From: Aeoliella mucimassa
GTDB taxonomy: Bacteria > Planctomycetota > Planctomycetia > Pirellulales > Lacipirellulaceae
Assembly: GCF_007748035.1 (NCBI RefSeq)
Contig: NZ_CP036278.1
Location: 806,001-870,000 of the forward strand
Reading direction: 5' to 3'
Length of the DNA stretch: 64,000 bases
Part shown: one piece after another, positions 35,869-43,917 of the stretch
How the letters are laid out: each line of letters begins with the position of its first letter
Position numbering within the stretch: position 1 is the stretch's first letter
The notes under the pieces: generated by a model
Seen by the model: the letters and a program-made list of their open reading frames with translations, nothing else
The model's database searches: none
Told to the model about the DNA's origin: nothing
Program-made: the position numbers and the translations under genes

Positions 35869-36363
35869 ATGTCCCAGCAGAATCCGTATGCAAGTCCCGT
35901 TTCCAATCCGCTGGGCCCGGGGAACGTGGTCGACAATGTCGACGTGGAGTTGCCGATCGCCACCCAAGGCAAGCGACTTCTCAATCTGATTATCGATAAC
36001 ATCGTCCTGCAAATTGTGTCTCGTGTGGTTGGGGTGGCCGTGGGTGCCGCCATGATTCGACCGGGGGAGGTGATAACCCCAGAGAAGCAGTCCACCTTGT
36101 TTGTCGTCGCGATGATCATGGGGTTAATTGTTGCGGTGGTGTACTTCTTGGTTATGGAGAGTCTCTTCCAGAAGACCATCGGTAAGATGCTGACTGGAAC
36201 CAAAGTAGTAGATGTCGACGGCCGCCGGCCTTCGTTCCAGCAACTTCTGGGACGCTCGCTTTCGCGGTTCGTGCCGTTTGAGGCCTTCTCGTTTCTGGGT
36301 GGATCTCGCCCTGTGGGCTGGCACGATTCGTGGTCGGGCACACGGGTAGTGATTGGGAAATAA
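35869..36363 (+). CDS. RDD family membrane protein with NPYASP N-terminus
   Basis: The start ATG at 35869 has a GGGAGAAGTGAG stretch upstream and gives MSQQNPYASPVSNPLGPGN. Residues about 40-150 fit the RDD family: the Arg-x-x-x-D-like opening GKRLLNLIIDNIVLQIVSRV, a second helix (TLFVVAMIMGLIVAVVYFLV), then the conserved ESLFQKTIGKMLTGTKVVDV and a late segment QQLLGRSLSRFVPFEAFSFL. RDD proteins are small membrane proteins, some linked to ion exchange, but the role here is unknown. The NPYASP start matches the NPFASP/NPFAAP starts of the two paralogues at 17.3-18.7 kb, although the membrane parts are unrelated. A terminator-like hairpin follows. Confidence 0.85.
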   Translation: MSQQNPYASPVSNPLGPGNVVDNVDVELPIATQGKRLLNLIIDNIVLQIVSRVVGVAVGAAMIRPGEVITPEKQSTLFVVAMIMGLIVAVVYFLVMESLFQKTIGKMLTGTKVVDVDGRRPSFQQLLGRSLSRFVPFEAFSFLGGSRPVGWHDSWSGTRVVIGK

Positions 36364-36368
36364 TGACG

Positions 36369-36424
36369 GAAAGCGGCCGCGGGAGACTCGGATGAGCTAA
36401 CTTTCTGAGGCTCCCGCGGCTTTC
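36369..36424 (+). terminator. hairpin terminator after the RDD gene
   Basis: The left arm begins GAAAGCGGCCGCGGGAG and the right arm is CTCCCGCGGCTTTC, a strong GC-rich stem with a two-base bulge, just six bases after the RDD stop codon. There is no long T run, so a rho-independent role is likely but not typical. Confidence 0.6.
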
Positions 36425-36480
36425 ATCCAATTAGCAGCGGGCGTTGTCAATCAGTGTGGGTTTGGCGAACAGGAGATTCC

Positions 36481-36852
36481 ATGCTTCGTTTCTACGAGAG
36501 TTTTGCCGCCTGTTTTGGCACCGTGGTGTTGGCGGTGATCTTCGCGTCGCTAGTCACAGAGTATAGGCTAGAGTTTGAGGCCAACTACAAGTTGCTGATC
36601 TTGTGCTTGTTGCTAGCGTTTGGGTACGCGACGTTTCGAAACGTGGTGGCGCACTTTTGCGACCCCGACGAACAACTCAAGCGATTGTCGATGCGGGTGC
36701 ACATGCTCGAACAACGGTTGATGCAAGCGCATCCGGAATTACGAGGGGAGACGATCGATGCGTTCGAGTGCCCAAAGTGTAACATGGTATCGACAACGCT
36801 CACTCCCGATGGCAATTGCCCCTATTGCCATGCGGCCGTTGCGGTGGACTAG
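36481..36852 (+). CDS. small membrane protein with C-terminal zinc ribbon
   Basis: The ATG at 36481 has AGGAG six bases upstream and begins MLRFYESFAACFGTVVLAVI; an in-frame start at 36454 is weaker. The 123-residue protein has two hydrophobic helices (about 10-30 and 40-60), a coiled-coil-like stretch (DEQLKRLSMRVHMLEQRLM) and a C-terminal zinc ribbon with paired cysteines (FECPKCNMVSTTL; GNCPYCHAAVA). No known family name was recognised. Such ribbons often bind zinc for protein contacts. The gene overlaps the convergent methyltransferase gene by four bases. Confidence 0.72.
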   Translation: MLRFYESFAACFGTVVLAVIFASLVTEYRLEFEANYKLLILCLLLAFGYATFRNVVAHFCDPDEQLKRLSMRVHMLEQRLMQAHPELRGETIDAFECPKCNMVSTTLTPDGNCPYCHAAVAVD

Positions 36853-37691
36853 ACCCTGTCGGCCTGCTTCGGCGTGAGATACAACCATTCCATCGCCGCA
36901 GGGCGGTTCTCTCGCACCACTTGCCGGCGGTGCTCGAGGCTCATGTCGGCGATCTCGGGATAGTCGTAGTACTTTGCCTTTTGAATGTCGTCGATCGACG
37001 TGAAGCACTGCACGTGGTGTGATGGTTCAAACATCCGTTGCAGGGTGGTGCTGATCTCGATGTCGATGAAGTCGTGCGTTTCGATCAACAGGTCGTGCGG
37101 AGCCATCGCCCGTACGGTGGGCTCGTCGAACAGTTGCTTCTCGTAGCCCTCGCAGTCGCACACAATCAACGCCCGGCCCGAGTAGGGCAGGGTGCGCAGT
37201 GTTTCGCCATCGCAGAACTCGCCGATCTCCACTCGCTTGCCCACTCCATTCGCAGCGGCCATCGCTTTGCAAAGCTGCGTCGCGTCGGAGTTTGTGTCGA
37301 AGGCGAACACCCTGGCCGTGGGAATGCGCATCGCCAGGCCGACCGCGTAGTACCCCTCGGCGCAACCAATGTCGACGATCTCGGTGTAAGGCTGCGTGCA
37401 GAGCTTCGCGATCAGCGGTTCGAGTTCCCGCTCGTACGAGCCGAGTAGTTTGGGATACAGCATGCTGCCGATCGAAAGCATGTCGGGGTATTTCATGCCA
37501 GCGAAGTTGCCATGCAGCACCGTTTTGTCGGCGAAGATATCGCGATCGAACGGAGGAAGCTTCTGCGGCGCTAGCACGTACCTCGCGTACTCCATGTACT
37601 TTGCCGCCGGCACCACGGTGTGATTCAGCGCGGCCCAGATGCCATCGACACGCACCGCGCGTTTGACAATCGATTTCATCGGTGACTTCAT
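36849..37691 (-). CDS. SAM-dependent methyltransferase-like protein
   Basis: This 280-residue protein has the class I methyltransferase nucleotide site EIVDIGCAEGYYAVGLAMRI near residue 110, an acidic second strand end (VFAFDTNSDATQL) and a following motif with LIVCDCEGYEKQLF in the place where FkbM-like methyltransferases have DxEG. A basic N-terminus (MKSPMKSIVKRAVRVDG) precedes it. The acceptor cannot be named; FkbM relatives methylate sugars and other small molecules. The gene is convergent with the zinc-ribbon gene, and their stop codons share the palindrome CTAG at 36849-36852. No partner gene is nearby on the same strand. Confidence 0.8.
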   Translation of the reverse strand: MKSPMKSIVKRAVRVDGIWAALNHTVVPAAKYMEYARYVLAPQKLPPFDRDIFADKTVLHGNFAGMKYPDMLSIGSMLYPKLLGSYERELEPLIAKLCTQPYTEIVDIGCAEGYYAVGLAMRIPTARVFAFDTNSDATQLCKAMAAANGVGKRVEIGEFCDGETLRTLPYSGRALIVCDCEGYEKQLFDEPTVRAMAPHDLLIETHDFIDIEISTTLQRMFEPSHHVQCFTSIDDIQKAKYYDYPEIADMSLEHRRQVVRENRPAAMEWLYLTPKQADRV

Positions 37692-37959
37692 GTCGATAGC
37701 GCCTGAGAAAAGTACAGCAGGTGGGTGTGACTGGCGGAGTCATGAGAAGAGGGCGTTCACCGAGTCTACCAAATAATCTCGTTCTGGAAACGCAGTTTGC
37801 AAAGATCGAAATAGCTATGTATCTACTGAAAAATAGTGAGTGCGCAATAATAAGTGAAATACTGGCAAGCTAGCAGGCGAAGGTGCGGAATGGCGCAAGG
37901 TGCGAATTCCCGCCGATAGATTCTAGAGGGGGCAGATCGCCCGTATGCAATTCGCACAC

Positions 37960-40278
37960 TCAAGGATCGAGCGTATACAAAATCACGTTCACGCCGATTC
38001 GTGCGGCGTCTTCGCGGGTGTAGCCACGGCATTCGATTGCTTCGTGCTTTTCCAGGGCGCAGCTCAGGTCGAGCGGCGAGAAAATCACTCCCCACCGATC
38101 GTTGATCTTCAGGCCTTCTAGCTCGGGTTCACGCTGCCGCACTCGGGCGGCGAGCGGAGTGTCTTGTTCGGCTGGTTGCGGGTCGCGAACTTCCACTCGT
38201 TTCAGGTCGTAACCGCCGTGGGCGGTCGACAGCAGGTCGTCGGTTGCTTCGATTCGCTCGAGCGAGTCGTCGGGCATCACCAGCGACATCTCTCGCCGAA
38301 ACGCTTTGCTGAACGCGTCGGATGCACAAATGGAGTCGGCCAGGATGGTGCCGCCGTTTTCGAGGAACTTACGGAGGTTGTTTCGCTCGGCCGGAGTGAA
38401 GCGGAAATCGTGCCGGCCATGCATGAACACCATATGGTAGCGGAACAGGTCGTCGCCGCCGGCACTGATCAAGCGATTGTCGTCGGCAATGCGAAGCTTG
38501 ATCTGCCCTTGCGAAGCGGTACGCAGTAAGTTGGCCAGCGCGCCAGGAGCGTCGTCGCATCCCCCGCCATGGCGAAGCTTGGCAACTTCGATCGTGCCGC
38601 GCCCTTGAATCTGGTTCTTCGCGTCGGCGGCAAACTCGTCGACAAAACCTTGTTCCTTGGTCTTCGGCTCTCGGTTGGTGGCGTACGTCAGCACGTTGAT
38701 GCCGATGGTCATCGCGTCGTCGATCTGCTGTTCGATGGCCACGGGGTACTCGTCGGAGCGCGTTGGGCGGTTCAGCTCCCAGTAGCACGATAGGTCTTCC
38801 TCGCAGAAGATCACGCAGGTGCGGCAACCATACTCCACGCTCCACAGTTTGCCGACGTACGGCGATTCGGGGCGGGTGACTTCCTCCATGCGCCAAATCG
38901 GATGGCTCGCTGGCACTTGCTGTAGCCGATACTCCGGTTCGGGGAATACCTTGGCCATCAGCCGACGGATGCCGCCGTTGAATTGCTCGGAGTCGCGACA
39001 GCACGACTCGGCAAAGATGAAGCCGCCACGGTCGATGTAGTCGCGCAGCTTCTTGGCATACGGTTCGAGTTCCGGCGCGCGGTTGCCACTGATGTAGATC
39101 ACCGGAGTCTGCAGCAGGTCTTCGACGGTCGCACTGCTGGGGTTCATGATCTGCCAGGTGAGTTTCGACTCCCACTTCTTTTCGGCATACGCGGTCAGGT
39201 TCGCAGCATCGCGGCGGTGATTGTTCCAGTCGTCGCCGGGACCATGTTGCAACTTCCCCATCACGATCGGCCAGCGACCTTTCGATAGGAACAGCAACGC
39301 CATCGACGTGGCAATGTGCGGGTTGCCTTCGGTGCTATTCCCTTTCCAGAAGTGGGCGAGCGGGTCCTGGTGGTTCACCAGGTACTCGGCCCCTTCGCGA
39401 TACCAGTCGCTCTTGCCGATCAGCCGTCGGGCGCTCAGGCGACCCGCCCGCTCGACACCATATAAGTAGTAGAAGTGCCAGCTCTCGCTAATGGCGAGCG
39501 GCCCCGGATTGCGTTCGACCGAGAAGTGTTGCCCCAGCCAGGCGAGGGCGGCTTCCAGGTGCTTGTCGTCTTCGTGCTGCTGACAGCAGAGCACACGCCC
39601 TGCAGCCACGCGGGCGTCGCCTTCGTCGACCGCAAGTGAGGTGATGACGAGCCCGCCGATGCCGGCGCAGGTCATGCTGCCGGAGGGTGGATTGTTGCCA
39701 TATTCCCAGGAGCCATCAGGATTTTGGGTGCGTCGCCAGAAGTCGGCCGCTAGCGCCCAGACGGCCGGATCGACCTTGATGCCAGCGCGTTGGGCTTCGT
39801 ACAGCGCGAGTACGGCAAACTGCGAGTTACTTTTGTCGCCGCCCGATCCGGGGTACGACCAGGCACCGCGGTTCCCGCCATTCTTGATCTGGGTTTCTTC
39901 GAACCAGCGGACATTCCGCTCGAGGATCGCACGGTCGCGTTTCGGCTCGGCCGCAGCCAGCACCATGGTCTGCAGGGCCACGGTGTAGGTGCCATTGAAC
40001 TCGCTAGTACGCAGGTATTTCAGCGATTTCTGCATCGCCACGCTATCGACATCCACCCCCGAGTTCAGCAGGGCGAGGGTGGCCAGGGCGGTGACACCGC
40101 CGGGGGTGCCGACCGAGTCGTTCCAGGTGCCGCGGGGGGATTGCTCGCGGAGCAAATAGTCGCGTCCCCGGTCGATGGCCGCAGTAACATCGGCCGCCGT
40201 GATGGCTCCCCGTGCAAATGGTGGGAATAGGAGGAGTGCGGCGATCGTAACGATTAGTAAAGTGCGCGCGTCGCGCAT
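37960..40278 (-). CDS. exported DUF4159 protein with N-terminal alpha/alpha-toroid (prenyltransferase-like) repeats
   Basis: This 772-residue protein has a signal peptide (MRDARTLLIVTIAALLLFPP, cleavage near ARG-AIT). Residues about 30-330 carry repeats resembling the squalene-cyclase/prenyltransferase toroid (AIDRGRDYLLREQSPRGTWN; WALAADFWRRTQNPDGSWEY). Residues about 375-500 resemble a class I glutamine-amidotransferase-like/DUF4159 part (VIYISGNRAPELEPYAKKLR; YIDRGGFIFAESCCRDSEQF), and a second DUF4159-like domain follows (VAKLRHGGGCDDAPGALANL; LRKFLENGGTILADSICAS). The start ATG has AGGAG seven bases upstream. DUF4159 genes often lie near MoxR/BatA operons in planctomycetes, and the moxR gene is divergently placed 165 bases away. 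The biochemical role is unknown. Confidence 0.85.
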   Translation of the reverse strand: MRDARTLLIVTIAALLLFPPFARGAITAADVTAAIDRGRDYLLREQSPRGTWNDSVGTPGGVTALATLALLNSGVDVDSVAMQKSLKYLRTSEFNGTYTVALQTMVLAAAEPKRDRAILERNVRWFEETQIKNGGNRGAWSYPGSGGDKSNSQFAVLALYEAQRAGIKVDPAVWALAADFWRRTQNPDGSWEYGNNPPSGSMTCAGIGGLVITSLAVDEGDARVAAGRVLCCQQHEDDKHLEAALAWLGQHFSVERNPGPLAISESWHFYYLYGVERAGRLSARRLIGKSDWYREGAEYLVNHQDPLAHFWKGNSTEGNPHIATSMALLFLSKGRWPIVMGKLQHGPGDDWNNHRRDAANLTAYAEKKWESKLTWQIMNPSSATVEDLLQTPVIYISGNRAPELEPYAKKLRDYIDRGGFIFAESCCRDSEQFNGGIRRLMAKVFPEPEYRLQQVPASHPIWRMEEVTRPESPYVGKLWSVEYGCRTCVIFCEEDLSCYWELNRPTRSDEYPVAIEQQIDDAMTIGINVLTYATNREPKTKEQGFVDEFAADAKNQIQGRGTIEVAKLRHGGGCDDAPGALANLLRTASQGQIKLRIADDNRLISAGGDDLFRYHMVFMHGRHDFRFTPAERNNLRKFLENGGTILADSICASDAFSKAFRREMSLVMPDDSLERIEATDDLLSTAHGGYDLKRVEVRDPQPAEQDTPLAARVRQREPELEGLKINDRWGVIFSPLDLSCALEKHEAIECRGYTREDAARIGVNVILYTLDP

Positions 40279-40443
40279 GTCGTACTCCTCGGTGCAGGGC
40301 GAACAACCAACGTTGAGCCTAAGTATCGTACGCTACGTTATTTACCTCGGCCACCACCCTAACTATTGCAGATTGTCGCTAGTCGCAAGCACCGATAGAA
40401 TGAAACGTTTGCCGCCCTCGGCCGTCAGCACAGGATATCGCAA

Positions 40444-41490
<1,047 letters not shown>

Positions 41491-41543
41491 CTATGCTTTG
41501 GGATGGGACGCGGATATTCGCGGATTTGGCAGGATCGACGCGG

Positions 41544-42359
41544 ATGAGAGGTGATGGCAGGAATCTAACAAGAAGGTGTTTCCTCGCTGGCTCTGCTTTG
41601 GGATCGTTGGTGTGTTTCTCTGGATGCAATGTTGGCGCGAGCATGACAAATTCACGATTGAGAAAATTGCTTCAAGAGTACGAGCGTCCGTATCAGCGAC
41701 TGCAATTTGTGTCCGGCGACCTGGGCGCGATAGCAACGACGAAAGTTGGTGGCACGCCGTGGTGGCCTAGCAACGTTGACCGCCCCAAATGCGTCGACGG
41801 ACATCTCATGTCATTCGTCATGCAAATCCGTGTGGATGAAGTACCTGGATTCGATCAGCCGCCAACCTTGTTATCGTTCCATTACTGCGACAGTTGCACT
41901 CTCGAAGGCAAAATGCCTTTTGGCTGGACGGATCAGGGGCATCAGTTGCGGTATAGTGTCCAGCTATTCTCCGATCTTGAGTGCGTCCCCGATGGATTAC
42001 AGGTGGTCGCAGAGTCTCGTGCTCCGGTCGCTAAAGTGCAACGGCTTGACGGGAGTGAGACTCTGAACTTGTTTGATATTTGGGAGACCTTTCCGGCGAC
42101 ACAATCACAAGATTTCGAGATGGACGACAGCATTCTTGGACTGAATGAGGAGTGTTCGAAGTTGGGAGGATGGCCTAGCTGGTATCAGAATCCTGAGTAC
42201 CCCGAAGACGATGACGGAAGCGTTATGAGTTTTGTTGGGCAGCTGTGCGGCTCCGAAAGCGCCAAGAATGCATGGGGTTGCGGAGCTGTCTATCTGTTTG
42301 TTTCCGAGTACGACGAAGACGAACCACAGCAAGCCGACATGGTGATTCAAACCACTTAA
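41544..42359 (+). CDS. DUF1963-like putative lipoprotein
   Basis: The start is set at 41544 (MRGDGRNLTRRCFLAGSALG). An earlier in-frame ATG at 41493 lies in repeat-like DNA (CGCGGAT units), so it is less likely. The N-terminus has twin arginines (LTRRCFLAG) and a lipobox-like FSGC, suggesting a Tat-exported lipoprotein. The body contains TTKVGGTPWWPSNVDRP, LMSFVMQIRVDEVPGF and LLSFHYCDSC, like the DUF1963/YwqG family; two Cys-Asp/Ser-Cys pairs may bind metal. About 271 residues. The base composition is more A/T-rich than in moxR and DUF58, consistent with a later insertion into the operon. The function is unknown. Confidence 0.75.
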   Translation: MRGDGRNLTRRCFLAGSALGSLVCFSGCNVGASMTNSRLRKLLQEYERPYQRLQFVSGDLGAIATTKVGGTPWWPSNVDRPKCVDGHLMSFVMQIRVDEVPGFDQPPTLLSFHYCDSCTLEGKMPFGWTDQGHQLRYSVQLFSDLECVPDGLQVVAESRAPVAKVQRLDGSETLNLFDIWETFPATQSQDFEMDDSILGLNEECSKLGGWPSWYQNPEYPEDDDGSVMSFVGQLCGSESAKNAWGCGAVYLFVSEYDEDEPQQADMVIQTT

Positions 42360-42440
42360 CGCGAACTACGAGGATTGCGATGTGTCATACTGAAGGAGCT
42401 TCCAGCGACCGAAGGATCTCACGCAGCGAGTGGTAAGAAG

Positions 42441-42512
42441 GGGAACGCTAATCTTCGCTAATCGACGCTGATATCCATTCATTAGTGATGATTAGCGAAG
42501 ATTACTGTTCCC
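42441..42512. repeat. long palindromic intergenic element (copy A)
   Basis: A perfect 14-bp inverted repeat, AATCTTCGCTAATC (42450-42463) and GATTAGCGAAGATT (42490-42503), is enclosed by GGGAAC (42441) and GTTCCC (42507-42512). It lies between the DUF1963-like and DUF58 genes. A related element with the same GGGAAC ... AATCTTCGCT(A/G)AT parts occurs at 60987-61047, so this is a dispersed repeat family rather than a terminator unique to this site. Confidence 0.75.
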
Positions 42513-42544
42513 AAAACAGCAACGAGATCCCCTAGAACGTTCTT

Positions 42545-43441
42545 ATGGCCACAGTCGAGCAATACCTGAAGCCTGCAGTGATTCAGCAGATCAAGCGGCT
42601 CGACTTGCGCGCGCAGTTCATTGTCAAAGGCTTTCTGCAGGGGCTGCATGCCAGTCCGTTTCATGGCTTTTCGGTCGAGTTCAGCGAGCATCGTAAGTAC
42701 ACGCACGGAGACAATCCGCAGGACATCGACTGGTTGGTCTACGCGAAAACCGATAAGTACTACACCAAAAAGTTTGAGGCCGAGACCAACATCACTGGCT
42801 ACCTGGTGATGGATCAAAGCCGGTCGATGGCCTACACCTACCGGCAGGAGCTCACGAAGTTCGACTACTCCATCTGCCTGGCGGCCGCGCTTTGCTATTT
42901 GATGATCCAGCAGAACGACCCGGTCGGGCTGGTGACGTTTGGCAAGAAGATCGAGCAGTTCTTGCCGCCGAAGAGCAAACGCCAGCAGATTGCCAGCGTG
43001 CTGTCGGTGCTGGCGAAGCTCGAACCTGTCGGCGAGACCGATATCTCCAAGAGCCTCACGCAACTGGCCGCGATGATCAAGCATGCCAGCCTGGTGATGG
43101 TATTCAGCGACCTGCTAGGGGACGCCGACGACACGATCTCGTCGCTCCGCCGACTCCGCCACGGCGGCAACGATGTGATCTTGTTCCACGTGCTCGACGA
43201 AGCCGAAGTTGCTTTTCCTTTCCATGGATTGATGGAACTCGAGGATCCCGAAACCAAACAAAAACTCGAAGTCGACGCCGATAACTTTAAAAAGGATTAC
43301 ACCGAAGAGCTCAAGGCATTCCGCGATCAGTACAGCGCCGAGTGCTTCAAGTCGGGCATCGACTACGTTCCCCTCGACACCAGCATGCCCTTCGACCGCG
43401 CGCTGATGGAGTATTTGGTGACACGCAGGCAGAGGGCGTAA
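42545..43441 (+). CDS. DUF58 domain protein
   Basis: DUF58 proteins accompany MoxR and are related to VWA domains. The 298-residue protein has the opening LKPAVIQQIKRLDLRAQFIV, the DUF58 signature YTHGDNPQDIDWLVYAKTDK, and a MIDAS-like VMDQSRSMAY (D-x-S-x-S form) near residue 98. A later acidic segment is VMVFSDLLGDADD. No membrane helix is seen, so it is cytoplasmic or peripheral. In its usual setting it would sit directly between moxR and batA; here moxR is about 1 kb upstream and batA about 0.5 kb downstream because of inserted material. Confidence 0.93.
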   Translation: MATVEQYLKPAVIQQIKRLDLRAQFIVKGFLQGLHASPFHGFSVEFSEHRKYTHGDNPQDIDWLVYAKTDKYYTKKFEAETNITGYLVMDQSRSMAYTYRQELTKFDYSICLAAALCYLMIQQNDPVGLVTFGKKIEQFLPPKSKRQQIASVLSVLAKLEPVGETDISKSLTQLAAMIKHASLVMVFSDLLGDADDTISSLRRLRHGGNDVILFHVLDEAEVAFPFHGLMELEDPETKQKLEVDADNFKKDYTEELKAFRDQYSAECFKSGIDYVPLDTSMPFDRALMEYLVTRRQRA

Positions 43442-43443
43442 GA

Positions 43444-43471
43444 GGCTGTCGGCCATCGGCTATCAGCTGTC
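43444..43471. repeat. heptamer array (left), four units of RGCYRTC
   Basis: Four adjacent 7-mers, GGCTGTC, GGCCATC, GGCTATC and AGCTGTC, begin three bases after the DUF58 stop codon. The same 7-mer occurs in inverted orientation at 43869-43910 on the other side of the four-helix-bundle gene, so the two arrays form an inverted pair around it. Confidence 0.85.
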
Positions 43472-43511
43472 GGCAAGCAAGAAAACACCGAGCAGAATTG
43501 AGCAACCTAAG

Positions 43512-43901
43512 ATGCAGAACTTTCGAAATCTTGATGTGTGGAAGCTTGCGCATGAATTTACGTTGAAGGTCTATCTCGAGACTCGCTCGTTTCCCAGTGA
43601 TGAACGGTTTGGTTTGACTTCTCAACTTCGGCGAGCAGCTTCTTCGATTGGTGCCAACCTGGCTGAGGGATGTGGTCGAGGCACAGATGCAGATTTTGCT
43701 AGGTTTGTTCAAGTGGCACTTGGGTCAGCGAGCGAAGTCGAATACCACTTGCTCTTGGCCAGGGACTTGCAGTTGTTGAAAGCCGAATTGCATGCCACAT
43801 TGGAAGCAGAAATACAACGAGTTAAACGAATGCTTGCCTCGCTCCTGAAGAGGCTGCGAGATCCGAACGACAGCCGACAGCCGACAGCCGACAGCCGATA
43901 G
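43512..43901 (+). CDS. four helix bundle protein (S23/bAvd-like)
   Basis: This 129-residue protein matches the TIGR02436 four-helix-bundle group: FRNLDVWKLAHEFTLKVYLE, then FPSDERFGLTSQLRRAASSI, then GANLAEGCGRGTDADFARFV, then ALGSASEVEYHLLLARDLQL. The group includes proteins once called S23 (encoded in 23S rRNA intervening sequences) and Avd-like accessory proteins of diversity-generating retroelements; most have no known function. No reverse transcriptase is nearby. The last residues and the stop codon are encoded by the right-hand heptamer array, so a change in repeat number would shift the frame and alter the tail. The gene is wedged between DUF58 and batA. Confidence 0.9.
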   Translation: MQNFRNLDVWKLAHEFTLKVYLETRSFPSDERFGLTSQLRRAASSIGANLAEGCGRGTDADFARFVQVALGSASEVEYHLLLARDLQLLKAELHATLEAEIQRVKRMLASLLKRLRDPNDSRQPTADSR

Positions 43902-43910
43902 CCGATAGCC
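43869..43910. repeat. heptamer array (right), six units, inverted relative to the left array
   Basis: Four GACAGCC units (43869-43896) and two GATAGCC units (43897-43910) are adjacent without spacing. They are the reverse complement of the left array's GGCTGTC/GGCTATC. The array codes for the end of the four-helix-bundle protein, including the TAG stop at 43899-43901, and ends seven bases before the batA-like ATG. Confidence 0.87.
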
Positions 43911-43917
43911 ATTCCCC

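Noticed and set aside
41493-41543. Upstream ATG for the DUF1963-like gene
   Set aside because: The extra 17 codons are made of CGCGGAT-type repeat DNA and would put a poor leader before the twin-arginine signal.
43444-43910. Diversity-generating retroelement, because of the Avd-like protein
   Set aside because: No reverse transcriptase, template or variable repeat was found in the window.
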